From positions 48,099,139 through 48,163,138 of the forward strand of contig OX377204.1 in assembly GCA_947396885.1 (NCBI GenBank): DNA of 64,000 nucleotides. The letters are read 5' to 3'. This stretch comes from Heligmosomoides polygyrus polygyrus. Its lineage: Eukaryota; Nematoda; Chromadorea; Rhabditida; Heligmosomidae. Of this stretch, positions 22,891 to 34,523 are shown one piece after another. Every line of letters starts with the position of its first letter. Within the stretch, counting starts at the first letter, position 1. The notes beneath the pieces were generated by a model, which made no database searches, was not told the origin of the DNA, and saw only the letters and a program-made list of their open reading frames with translations. The translations under genes and the position numbers were made by a program.

Positions 22891-24655
22891 GAGCAAAACT
22901 GAGGGAGCAGTTGGCAATATTGTGCAGATGTCACGCGATTCGCTGGACGCTAGCTACCCCGTCGAGATTTTCACTTTTAAGTCTACATTTCGCGCTGGAA
23001 CGATGTTGCCTTAAATGATAGCACAAGTGTTCTGTGAGAAAATTTTTTTTCCCGGGAACGTTGCCCGCTTCTAACCGCCACTTTATTCCACATGTTTCTT
23101 GTTCACGATAAGCTCATCTGCAGTAAATCTGCTCCGTTGTTAACTGGACGAAACTCCATTCACCCCTGGTAGCCATTTCACAAAACTCTGCAGCTATGTT
23201 TCCGTGTTAAGATTGCGCTCACAGAGGAAGTACTTTGGCATAAAACGAGAAACTGAGTTTGCGAATGTGGCCCATTTCCTTAAAAATATCATCACCATAG
23301 AGTAATCCGGTAAGTGCTCCGATCACAATATGTATAATTATTCAATGGGCGACAAACGCCTAGTTCTTCCTTTATGAAGTCGCAGCAGGTTTTTTTTTTC
23401 GAAAAAAAAAACCACACATAGCCGTTCAACATGTGAAGAGTGGAACCAGTCTATCATCGAGTCTACACGAACAAATCTATGCTAAATGTCAGGCAGTAGA
23501 AAGGGTAATTCAAAGAATCAGGTGGTGCAAAGTATAGTTCAAAGAATACGCTCTCACGGCGCAAACCATCTAGCGCCGGTTTTGGACTCGATTGCTCGTT
23601 CAGATACCCTATCTGGCTACATACTATGCTGGGATCCTCCGCAGCTCTCAGATTCCACACGAAGAGGCTTCTTGCTGCGTCTGGCCACGTTTTCTCCTCT
23701 CGTTTTGGAGTGAACATTCACCTCATTTCGGCGGCCTTGACAGTGAGCTGCCTTAATCGGCACGACAATTACAGGCTGACATCGCGGTCCTCCACCGCGC
23801 CTTCGAATGGACAGGCCCCGGCTCCTGCTCCCAGTAGAATTCGTGTTCGGTGAGGGCATTAGAGTTTCACTGACCAGTTCCCAGTCACGTCACGCTCGTC
23901 GGTCCGTGACCACTAGTCTGCTCACGTCCGTCGCCCTTCTTCGGACAAAAATTGCGCATCGCCGTCGTCCGATTCTGTGATCGATCAGACGGCTGTTCGT
24001 CGGTCGAGATGACGCAGCCCTTCCCCTTCTGCTTCATCACTGCGGCAGAAACAAAGGCCGAAAATGCTCGGCTCCATACAGCCCTGACGCGGTCCTGATC
24101 TCGTTCACGGCCTGGAGATCACCCTGCCTTCCAAGAGTCCTCTATTGGACGGGACACACGTTCGTCGTCGTGTTGTCTTCGCGACGGTGCTCTCTCTGTT
24201 CCGCTACTTTTCGCAGGGAATTCGCAATGTTCCGAATCAGCTACTTCGCTTCCTCTCGAGTTTTCCAAACCAAAATGTTTGAAATCCAGAGCACAGGCCG
24301 CTAGCAATATTCCCACATCTCTTTGGCGTTGTGCGCTTCAACACCCTGTGCTATTCCTCCTACATGATTGGATCTATCGTTAGAAGGGCTAAGACTTTGG
24401 AGAAAATCTACGTGCTTGGGTGGTTGAGGTCGATGCGCAGTAGCATGCTTGATTTATCAGCGGACAATGAGGAGCATCAAAGGCGTTGTGTGCCTGGCCC
24501 TGCCAAAGTGAAAGGCAAGCCATCTCCATAAAACGTTCGCAGTTAACTCATCAGAGCGCATCCGCGGCGGGGCTGTGGTCGAAAGCGGCTCTGGTAGCCA
24601 CCGCCTGGGAGTTGCTGGTGTATGTTTAATGCGGCGTGTAGCTGCTGAATAGGTC
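22891..24655. other. Unassigned intergenic DNA
   Basis: Moderately GC-rich between 23560 and 24300, with several short ORFs on both strands. None has a recognisable domain or paired splice sites that convinced me. Confidence 0.4.
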
Positions 24656-24754
24656 ACATTCCCAATCCTAGGATAACGGGAAGAACGCACAGCTGTGAAA
24701 TGTGTATCTGCGTTTCGACAGGGTGGACCAGAAGACGAAGCTCTCAAGGACAGT

Positions 24755-24975
24755 GTATGAAGTGCATATCCGAACAGAGTCGCAAAGGAAGATTCTCCAT
24801 GCTTCAGTTATTGCAAAAGCCTGCTTCGCTTTTGCCGAGTCGTTGAAGCAACCGACTAGCTGGCTGCGTTGCGTGGCCGCCGCTCGCTGTAGCGTGGTGG
24901 GTATGTCGTGTCTTCGGTTCACGGACGGAACGTCCGTGGTTCAGCTACCTCGTGTAGCGTCGTTTTGGCATTCTC
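24755..24975. repeat. Solo Tc5-like TIR remnant with tRNA-like segment
   Basis: A single, unpaired stretch resembling the TIR of E3: CGAACAGAGTCGCAAAGGAA, TTTTGCCGAGTCGTTGA, then GTAGCGTGGTGGGTATG and CCGTGGTTCAGCTAC, the last two in the A-box and B-box positions. No partner arm was found nearby, so it is a relic or the product of recombination between TIRs. Confidence 0.45.
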
Positions 24976-25950
24976 GCTGATTGTCTGACACATGGAAGTG
25001 CTCTGCTTTTACAGTTGTTTCGAGAGTTTGCCATTCTATAAGTTATCAAACACGAGCTTACTTCGAGTCAGTTCATCTGCATCATTTTTACGCTTAATTG
25101 GGCACAAGTTGGACACTTTCCAAGCCAAGCTGGAAACCCTTCCAAGTAAGCTTGATTAATTTGAAATCACACTGAAAAACTACATCTTTGAAGGTTCTAA
25201 TTCACCTGCTCTGAAAGTGAACGCACTCTTTGGAATTTCATTAATTCCTTATTTTTAAGGCAGAGTATGAGTAAAAGCTCATTTTAATGCGCATAAAGGC
25301 TTTAAAATTTTAGTTTGAAAGAGAAGATCGCGCCATGTACACGTCTGCCTCGTCGCGGTTTTCACTCGATTGATGGTGTAGATTCGGGTTTCTTGAAACA
25401 GCAAAATGAACTCAAGTGTGTTTTTTACAATGGCCTTTGTTATACCGTTAACAAGTTTGTAACTCCACCTGAACAGAATATTTTTCCATCCATCAAAGGA
25501 AATGTCGACATTTTGAACGAATGCATGGAACAATCCCTTATTTTAGCTCTAAAAATTGCTTTTCTTCTGCACTTTAAAATGGATCCTAAACCATCAACCA
25601 TTTTCGTTGAAGAGCAAAAATTATGAGTCTTCAAGCAGCTTGTTCTCTTTTTTGGGCAGGTGGATTTAAAAAACTTCAGACAAAGTCATACTAAACTTTC
25701 CTGTTCAGTTTGGCTTGAAAGGTGTATAAGTTTGATTTAAAAAGTGTCCAACGTGATTTGAGAAGTTTCCATTCTGATTTAAGTACCGTCCAGTTTGGTG
25801 TGATAATGGCTCATAAGACAGCGAAAAATGCCTTTGACATAATAATGCAGCAACCTTCAAACGTAACGTAAATACGTAGCAGGTGCATGGTGCAAGAAAG
25901 CCAGCGACTGCTTTTCTAGCTGGACTCGGGAGTACATAGCTATGGACGAA
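24976..25950. other. Unassigned AT-rich DNA
   Basis: An open frame at 25315-25626 shows no recognisable domain or flanking splice sites. Repeated AAGTGTCCAAC/AAGTTGGACACTT-like words occur near 25105 and 25740. Nothing further can be supported. Confidence 0.4.
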
Positions 25951-25954
25951 TGAA

Positions 25955-26160
25955 CTAACGAATAGCGAATAGCTATTCTAATCCTTTTCGTTCGAATGTG
26001 AATATTCGAAAAATTCAGTTTCTGCAAGCTACTCTATTTCGAATATTGAAAAATTGCGTTTTCGAGTGCTTACTAAATCGAATATTCACAAAACTCACGT
26101 TTTTCGGATAAATGCTCGAAATCGAATGCTCAAAAATTTTCGATATTCGAGACCAGTCAA
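25955..26160. repeat. Degenerate ATTCGAATATTCG array
   Basis: The palindromic words TTCGAA, GAATATTC and CGAATATTCG recur about a dozen times (for example TTCGAATGTGAATATTCG, AATCGAATATTCACAAAAC, TTTTCGATATTCGAGAC). No coding frame is preserved. Confidence 0.7.
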
Positions 26161-26209
26161 ATGTTCTAAAATTTTCTGAGGTCACAAGCATACTTCGGAG
26201 TGTTGTAAA

Positions 26210-26302
26210 GAAATTGTCGTCCGTCCAGACTTCGCCTTTTAGAGGGGAAAGAGGGGGAGTTATTTAGGCTGCCGATCACGAATTTGACGTCCGTTTTTGG
26301 TA
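26210..26302. repeat. Fragment related to the myosin intron 1 foldback repeat
   Basis: GTTATTTAGGCTGCCGATCA followed by CGAATTTGACGTCCGTTTTT matches the arm block GTTATTTGGGGTGCTGATCA, CGAATCTGACATCCG at 56612-56655 and its inverted copy near 56880. Confidence 0.6.
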
Positions 26303-27294
26303 CAGTGGCGAGGTATGTACGACAGGTTGCCATGGATTGGCGTGGGTAGTTGGAGATTGTGTCTGTTTTTGATATTTGGAACGCGCAGTCGAGATACTCC
26401 CTCCCCCTACCACTTATTACCCCTCTGTGCGAAAACCGCTCGAAGTTTTCTCCAGGTTAAAAGGATAGCGTCGAGGAGTCGTATTATGGTGTGCTACCTC
26501 TGTATCATTAAGGAGAAGTCGGTTCATTATTGTATCCGCCGTTTCCACAGCCTTGCAAAATAAAAGGGCACATGACAACCAGTTTCCACTCTGAGTTCTA
26601 GCATTTTAGTACTTGACAGTTTGCGGAGCGGCAAGCGCTCGAAGCATGCGCGAAGTCGACCCATTCTGCCGAACAGTGGCAGTGCGACAGCACATGCTCG
26701 AACCGATACACTGCCACTCCTTCCGCGACGGCACGCGAGGAGTCTGCACATGGATGCGCCACGCCGTGCTGTGCACAGTTAACAGGGTGGGCACCCCATA
26801 TCGCTAGTGTCGTGGGGTGGTAGCGGTCGCATTCCTCCCAGAGTGCGATATACCTTTAGTGCTTCTACTGTATAAATTATTACGAGTGAGATCTACCGGC
26901 CTTTGCTGAATCACTTGTCGTCCTCCTGCTCAGTCTTCTCTTGCTGTTTCGTTATCTGGACGTGACGTAGGTGGAGGGTACGCCGGCCCTTGTCCCGCCT
27001 ATTTAGGTCTTGTTCTTCTGTGGTCTCTCGTTTAACAGTGTACATATAAACCTCCCCTTTTTTAATTCTCAGTTTTTAGGAAAACAAAGAGCTGCTTAAG
27101 AAATAAAAAGTCGCCGCAATTATTTTCCTTCATCGTTGTAAGTGATTTTCGAGTGTCCTCCAATTACGCGTACTTTACTTTGTTGGCCTTGCTGCTGTCT
27201 TTGTATACTTTTTCTTTTTTGTCGATATTGAACGGATACGCACCGGGAGCCCTGTCCCGATGTAGCAACGCTGGTCTACAATCGCGAGCTCCCC
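26303..27294. other. Unassigned intergenic DNA
   Basis: No supported gene. An imperfect inverted pair GGCAGTGCGACAGCACATGC / AACCGATACACTGCCACTCC near 26680-26725 is short and unexplained. Confidence 0.4.
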
Positions 27295-30278
27295 TACAAT
27301 ACCGCTCGCGCCGCACGGTCAAAAGTGGGCGAAAAAACGCCAACATAGCGTCGCAAAGCGTCGCACGCTAATAACTCCTTCAGTTTCAGGTTTCTTGAAT
27401 AAAGGTTGGTACCATTCGATTCGCCTCTTCGAGATCTACACAAACATATGTAAAAACGTTACTGGAACTCCCGTATTTTCGCCGTGGGTGGTCCAAAATT
27501 GGCTGGACGGGCGATTAGAGCAGCTTATTTCCCAGGATGCGTGCTTTCGGAGTATCTCAAAGATGGCGTACGTCGCCAGTGCTCTGTCAAGCCAGGAATG
27601 CCCCGAGAGTGCGCCGTGCACAATGCACACAGAACCTAACCTATCATTCGAGTGGGCGAGCGCATGTCCCTGCGCTTCTATCTTCTCTCACTGGGAACTG
27701 CGACGTTTTCAAGACTATTTCGAGCCGTTTGGAGAATGTTATCAGAAATTTCCCGCCATCCCACTCAGGATTAGCTCCAATCTGTCCCAGCGAAACTTTG
27801 GTGTGCACCGTGAACAATGCATACAGAATCGAACCTTTCAATCGAGGAGGGGGACAGCTTGTAGACTGAGCGTTTGGGGAGTTTTATCAGAAATTTGCAG
27901 CCGCCCTAGTCAGGAGTTGCTTAAGGCTCTCTAGCGAGCTTTGGAAGTGCGCCTTAAACAATACATACGGATTCGAACCTTTCAATCGAAGGGGGCGACC
28001 GCTCGCAAATTGCACGAATGGGCGTGTTCGGAGCGCAATAGCCTCTGTTAAGTTGTAACCTTTCATGCTGCAGCTTGTAGGTTTTGGAGGCAGTCGAACG
28101 TTCTGTAGGTACGTCAAAGTAGAATGGTTTAGCTTAGGAAGGGGCAATGTTATAGGGGTGCGAAAATGCAGGTGAGGATTGTGTGAAGCATTTTTTTCCG
28201 AATTCCGTGGACCACTGCGAGAAGATGCGGCGAGCTGACGGCTTTAAAATTCGTGCGTGAACAGAGCGCCTAAGGTACTTTACGACGATATGCTCATAGG
28301 TCCTCAGTTGCCTAAACTGCCTTAGCCTCGGCTGGCGTTTTAGAGCGTCCGCGGTGCACCCCTCGTCCACGGAGGTTCCGCGGATGCTCCTGCGGGAGTA
28401 TAACACAGGCCTATGTTTCCAAAATCGGTCGACATCGATACAATTCGATAGGGCTCTTCAAGCAGAACAGAACGATGTTAATGGGAGTGTCGAAAACCCA
28501 AATATGGACAAGTAAGAGTGCAGGAAACTTCAATCGCTAAGTCCGCCGCCCTAAAACGGCAGATGGGGCTAAGACAGTTTAGGCAGCTGAGAAGTTCTGA
28601 TCACGTCATCGTAAAGTACCGTACCTTAAGCGCTCTGTTCGCGTACGCATTTTGAGGCTTTAGCTCGCCGCGTCTTCTCGCAGTGGTTAACCGAATTCGG
28701 AAAAAATGCATCACGCAAACCTCACCTGCATTTTTGCACCGCTGTAACATTGCCCCCTCCTAAGCTAAGCCATTCTACTTTAGTACACTTATATATCGTT
28801 CTACTGCCTACAATAAACACTAGTTGCAGCCGAAACGATTCGAACTCGGCAGAGTTATTGTGCTCCGAACACGCCCGCGCGTGCAATTTAGCGCAACAGC
28901 GGCAGACGCTCTCCGCGCTGTTTCTTGCCCAGATTACAGTTTTTCCTACTATAAATGACACGATTCAATTCAGCATAAAAAGCTCTATCGAACGGTATCA
29001 AGCATGGCCCAACTCGAAGACATCGTTTTTTCGATGACGTCATCGTCCTTCCGCCGCGGCCTCGTCCTCTATGCGAAACATTCAAACAATTGATGCTTCC
29101 AAAGTCGGTCGAGATTGATACCGTTCGATAGCGCTTTTTATGCTGAACGGAACTGTGCCATTCCGAGTGTCGAAGACTCAAATCTGGGCGAGTAGGAGCG
29201 CAAGAAACTCTAACCGCTAGCTTTTGCCGCTCTAAAACGCCAGCCGAGGCTAAGGCAGTTTAGGCAACTGAGGACCTATGAGCATATCTTCGTAAAGTAC
29301 CTTAGGCGCTCTGTTCACGCACATATTTTAAAGCCGTCAGCTCGCCGCATCTTCTCGCAGTGGTCCACGGAAATCGGAAAAAAATGCTTCACACAATCCT
29401 CACCTGCATTTTCGCACCCCTATAACATTGCCCCTTCCTAAGCTAAACCATTCTACTTTGGCGTACCTACAGAACGTTCGACTGCCTCCAAAACCTACAA
29501 GCTGCAGCATGAAAGGTTACAACTTAACAGAGCTATTGCGCTCCGAACACGCCCATTCGTGCAATTTGCGAGCGGTCGCCCCCTTCGATTGAAAGGTTCG
29601 AATCCGTATGTATTGTTTAAGGCGCACTTCCAAAGCTCGCTAGAGAGCCTTAAGCAACTCCTGACTAGGGCGGCTGCAAATTTCTGATAAAACTCCCCAA
29701 ACGCTCAGTCTACAAGCTGTCCCCCTCCTCGATTGAAAGGTTCGATTCTGTATGCATTGTTCACGGCGCACACCAAAGTTTCGCTGGGACAGATTGGAGC
29801 TAATCCTGAGTGGGATGGCGGGAAATTTCTGATAACATTCTCCAAACGGCTCGAAATAGTCTTGAAAACGTCGCAGTTCCCAGTGAGAGAAGATAGAAGC
29901 GCAGGGACATGCGCTCGCCCACTCGATTGATAGGTTAGGTTCTGTGTGCATTGTGCACGGCGCACTCTCGGGGCATTCCTGGCTTGACAGAGCACTGGCG
30001 ACGTACGCCATCTTTGAGATACTCCGAAAGCACGCATCCTGGGAAATAACCTGCTCTAATCGCCCGTCCAGCCAATTTTGGACCACCCACGGCGAAAATA
30101 CGGGAGTTCCAGTAAAGTTTTACATATGTTTGTGTAGATCTCGAAGAGGCGAATCGAATGGTACCAACCTTTATTCAAGAAACCTGAAACTGAAGGAGTT
30201 ATTAGCGTGCGACGCTTTGCGACGCTATGTTGGCGTTTTTTCGCCCACTTTTGACCGTGCGGCGCGAGCGGTATTGTA
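27295..30278. repeat. Long palindrome (about 3 kb, arms about 1.05 kb)
   Basis: The left arm 27295-28349 begins TACAATACCGCTCGCGCCGC; the right arm 29225-30278 ends with its exact reverse complement. Translations across the arms differ at only a few residues per hundred, so identity is very high. The spacer is not unique: 28421-28930 is a diverged direct copy of 29090-29555, with a further short inverted piece (28975-29006 against 29118-29150). Within each arm a unit with CAATGCATACAGAATCGAAC and CTTTCAATCGAGGAGG recurs three times in diverged form. No transposase is visible. Open frames in both arms mirror each other and are probably non-coding. Confidence 0.9.
29032..29045. repeat. Perfect 14-bp palindrome CGATGACGTCATCG
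   Basis: Centred in the spacer of the large palindrome; it contains TGACGTCA, the cyclic-AMP response element consensus. A function is not implied by sequence alone. Confidence 0.5.
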
Positions 30279-30461
30279 GCTTACTTGGGTGTCAGTTATG
30301 CACATCAGTTACACAGATTCGTTGCCTTTTTGGAAAGAGTTTGAAATTCATGCTAAAGTGAGGAGCGACATAGTATTAGGTATAGAAGATAAACGACAAA
30401 AGACGGCGTGAATCGGCGCCTTTTGGGATGCGCCACTTCAATGTGTCCTGGAGGCAATTTG

Positions 30462-30612
30462 AACGCATAAAAAATTGGTCCATACAAGGGCTTGCGATGG
30501 CCAGCCGAAGAACAAGACAGCGCTTTATCCTTCCCAGACAAATGTAGTATTCCTTCGTCGACCTCGAAGTAATGAATGGACGGCTGGTTTGGCCTGGGTG
30601 GGAAATCTGAAC
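30462..30612 (+). repeat. Dispersed repeat R1, copy 3
   Basis: CTGGAGGCAATTTGAACGCA, then CGATGGCCAGCCGAAGAACA, GCTTTATCCTTCCCAGACAA and TGGACGGCTGGTTTGGCCTG follow the order of blocks in the other R1 copies. Confidence 0.65.
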
Positions 30613-33600
30613 CAACGTCCTAGACGGAATGCACGCAACACTTCTCCTTCGAGTGCGCTCCGCGCGCTCTCTTCCTTCGATGTCGAGTATAAGTGATAAC
30701 TTTCGTTAATTGAAGAAGAAGGTCGGCATGGAGCGAGACGCTTGTAGATACTAGTTGGCACAGAGCTGTCTGAACACCACGCTTATTGTATTCCAGGAGC
30801 GGTTCAGTTCTCTCCTCGACGTTATGCCTTCTCTGTTGCCTGTCTCCGTTGCTAATGATTCATACGTTTTTCCCGGTTCGCAGTTGCGTTGTGACTATTC
30901 CCTCCTTTAATTATGTTAGCAGCGATCTGACATTGCTCGCTAACTTCTGCTTTTTTATGGTGACGGCCTTTCTCTTCGCCTTATTTTTACCTTACTGCTT
31001 TCGGGGTCTCAAAGATGGAGGGGAGCAAGCTGAACATACAAAAGCGCGCGGGGGCAGCGGCCGCTGCTGCCGTAAGCGCGACAACTGCATAGTGTGTGCT
31101 GCTACAGTCACGAAGTCTAATGCTTCTGTAACTGCATAAGCTTCTTTTGCTACTCTGCTCAGCTATTTGAGAACCTTCCGGTGCACTTAATAAGCGAAAA
31201 TGGGTATTTCGATAGGGACTTGGATGACCTAATCGAAGGAATAAGCAACTGCCTCCATTGTGAGAAGACTTAGTCTCCCTTTATGACGCGTAGCTTCAAT
31301 TCTGAAAGTCACATATCTATATACAATTCATCGTAACTCGGGAATTTGTTAGAGCTCCGTTTTCTCTATAACAGCCCACCTAGGAGCGATGCGTTAGTGG
31401 CGGTTCGTCGCGCGTGCGGCGAAAACCTGTATGTTCGTACTACCAGCCAAAGATGGATAGTTAACACAAGGATTGAGAGCTCGTAGAAAAGCTGACGTTG
31501 CACCAGATAGAAATTCCGTTAACGGGTTGAATTTCTCGATCAACTGGTCAGTCAGTCAGCTGGGTTTGATATTCAGAACACTTTCTCTCCTTTCTCTCAC
31601 GCAGCGGAAAGCACGCCAACGAATGGGTCAGAGGTGCTTCAGAGCACAGATCAAGCGTGTCGTTGAGGGATGAAGACTGTGGGCGCTTCATCTCTTCATG
31701 AGAATCGCAGCAGCCTACGTCAGTTAGGCCGCTCATGGAAACGCTGGCGCTCAAAGTTTCTTGCTGTCTCGTGAATAGCAGCAAACTGCGCTTCGAGGAA
31801 AGCTTAGAGTCGCTTTTGATGCCGAGCAAACTCAGGAACCTGGAAAGTTGAGAACTTCGAATCTCTGTACCTCTGAATAATTTCTGGAACAGTTCCCATT
31901 TATTTTTGCTACGAAGTGAATAAAACGTGCTCATAAGCGAAATGAACGTTTTCTTGCGTAAATTACACAGTCGAACCACCACCCTGCGCATCGTTAGTTA
32001 AAGTTAGTAGTCAAGTGGCGTGGCATTTGACCAGGACGTCCGTTGACTTCAAAATTTGAAGGGCGCCTCAACTAACTAAGAAGCATGCGAAAAGCGTGAA
32101 CTTGGCAGCTTGCCAGCTGTGACACAGTGCAGTGACCTGAAAGCAACTGGACATCCGTCCCGGCAGGAATAAAAAGAAACGGCAGAGCAGAACAACAGTA
32201 GGATGGCAAACTGTGAACTGCTTCCAAATGCTACCTGGGTGGTGATCACCCAACCACAGCTTCTCGGATGAAGAAGTTTTCATTGCATAGGTCGTGCACA
32301 GCCCTACAAAGGTTAGGGGTACTGGGGTCGAGGAAGTCAGTGCTTAGTTTTTTAGTTGGAAGAGTACGAGAGGTTCTGGCGAAGTACTTCTTACGATCGG
32401 TGCTAGTTTTAGCCTTCTAGAAGTTTCTGGCTGCTTTTATTTCCCGCTTTTATATCCACTAGTTCGTCGCTGTCCGATGTGCTCGAACATTACAACTCCT
32501 CCCTTTTCTCTTTCTACTCTGTTTGTCGCACTAGTTTATGTCCCTTTATGTTCCCTTATTGAAGTCGAGGTCGGTGCAAGTAAATGGACTTCCCAGTCGT
32601 TGTAGCCTCAATTTTTACTACAGCTACTAGTGTCCGAGGCGACTGCATATGGCGGTATGGTGCAGTTAAGAGCCTTATGTTATTTGGAGGCATCTGTTGT
32701 ATTTCTCACTCTCATAAAAAATCTTCGGAGTCATGTAGCCTACTCTCGAAAACAGCGAGAAAACTGGAGCAAGGGATGGTTATGTGCCTTTATAGGCACG
32801 TTTAGCAAAGCGACAGTCTACGACTAACTTTCTGAGGCAGTTGTTCAACGAATATGGTCTTTTGAAGAGCTGCTGAACGGCGACGTGACTTGATGTCTTG
32901 ATATCACAGTTCCAATGGAAAACGAGACATATACTATTCTCCTCCTTCCCTGCCCCGTTCAACGGAGAGATTTCATTTATCTGGGAAGCCGAAAATGTGG
33001 CCCAACACAGTACCTTTGGTTCTTCCAAGCCCAGACGCACTAAGAACTACACTAGCTTGCCCTTCCTTGCGAGACCACCCATTCTGATGAAGCCGTTAAA
33101 ATTCGCTTTCAGGTTCATTTTTTGTGCAAAATTCTGAGCAGCACATCGTTAAGAAACGCCTTACATATTTTACCTCTAATAAAAGTGCATGTCATTCTCG
33201 GTATACTAAAAGTAAAAGGACCCACTTTGGCAAGTCAATTTTGGAGGAACAACTTTTGGAAGCAGCGGATACATTCAGTATCTGCTGTTTGGAGCCTAAT
33301 AGTTATTGCTGTCCAATCGACACCAGCTATGCATTCCTTCTTGGCGATCTTTAAAGATCTGTTCTGTTTATTTCTATTTATTTGTTTTACGCCTTGAGAC
33401 CTATTTAAAAATTAAGAAAAATGAGACAACAATTTGACCGTGCTAGAAGAGAAACAACACCAAGACCAAGCGAAAATCTTAAACAGTGGCGCCACCTGTA
33501 GGTATCGATGAACTTCGCATCCAAGTAGACTGGAAAACCTCATAAAACTAGGTGAATAGACAACTCCTTCTTCTTAAACCTGCTGTCAGGCTAGCGACAG

Positions 33601-34520
33601 AGGCAAGTTGAAGTACCTAGAAGCTCGTGTGACCATAGATTGTAATGAACTCAGTGGCTGTACCGAGTGATTATTGTTCGTTTTCCTCTCGACATTCGAT
33701 CTGCTGCTGGAGGGACGTCGATTGGAAGATAGCTCCGTCATGGCTAGTGCAACAGCACCTTGCATTTCTTTCTCACTCGCTGCCTCTTGTTAGTAGTGTT
33801 CATCATTTGCAATACCAGATCAAATCATGCGTGTCCCTGCTAACTTGCAAGTTGAAAGTTAGCAGGGAAGCGTTGGTTTATGTTCAGAAAGCAGAAATGT
33901 CGTCATACAGTGTGCTCTGAATGGCCACGAATTGTCGGAGCAAAGCTGACGGGAATGTGGTCGACATTGCTCGCCACTATTTGCATGCAAGACCGACGAA
34001 TAAAAAATTAGGCACGGGCTGTACTTTGTAGACAAAATCGCGCATGCAGTCGGAAGCTCGCTCGATGCCCACGCGTTTTTCAGTGCTTCCACTGCTCCTC
34101 CTCTAAAGTTGTGGGTTCTAGCGTTGGAATGCGGTCTACATCCGCTTAGATCCTGTGGGAAACAAGTCTTATATTAGTACGTACTATGTAGGTCGAGCAG
34201 TTTTCCTGCCCCCATATCTTTATGGATGCATCGCTGAAAAACTTCAAGAACTAGGTTACCCTGCACTTTCCTTTATTTTTCGGCATTCCTTTATTTTGTT
34301 AAGTATTCAGTCCACCACGTAGAAGTTTACAGAGATCTGGCGTCATTAAGGGGAGGGGAAGGAGAAACACGTACAATGAAGTTAAACTCTGGTTCAATTC
34401 GTAATTCTTCAGTTCAACGCATTCGCAAAAGATAAACATGGGAAAAGTGAAAACTCTGCGAAACCCACCGTCCCAAATAGATGCGTCGTAGCATTGGGAG
34501 CGCAAGAAAAATGGCGACTG
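30613..34520. other. Gene-poor intergenic block
   Basis: Nearly 4 kb without an element end or exon I can defend. ORFs reach about 147 codons (31548-31991, minus) but lack recognisable motifs, and overlapping frames on the other strand are equally open. Confidence 0.4.
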
Positions 34521-34523
34521 CTA

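Noticed and set aside
27395..27934. 179-codon ORF mirrored by 29640-30086 on the other strand
   Set aside because: Conservation between arms is explained by the palindrome itself; the frame includes tandem non-coding repeats and no domain.
30786..31139. Hydrophobic 117-codon ORF resembling a membrane protein
   Set aside because: It begins at a non-ATG codon, has no splice or domain support, and ends in low-complexity Gly/Arg/Cys sequence.
31548..31991. 147-codon minus-strand ORF
   Set aside because: No motif, and the opposite strand is comparably open; insufficient to call a gene.
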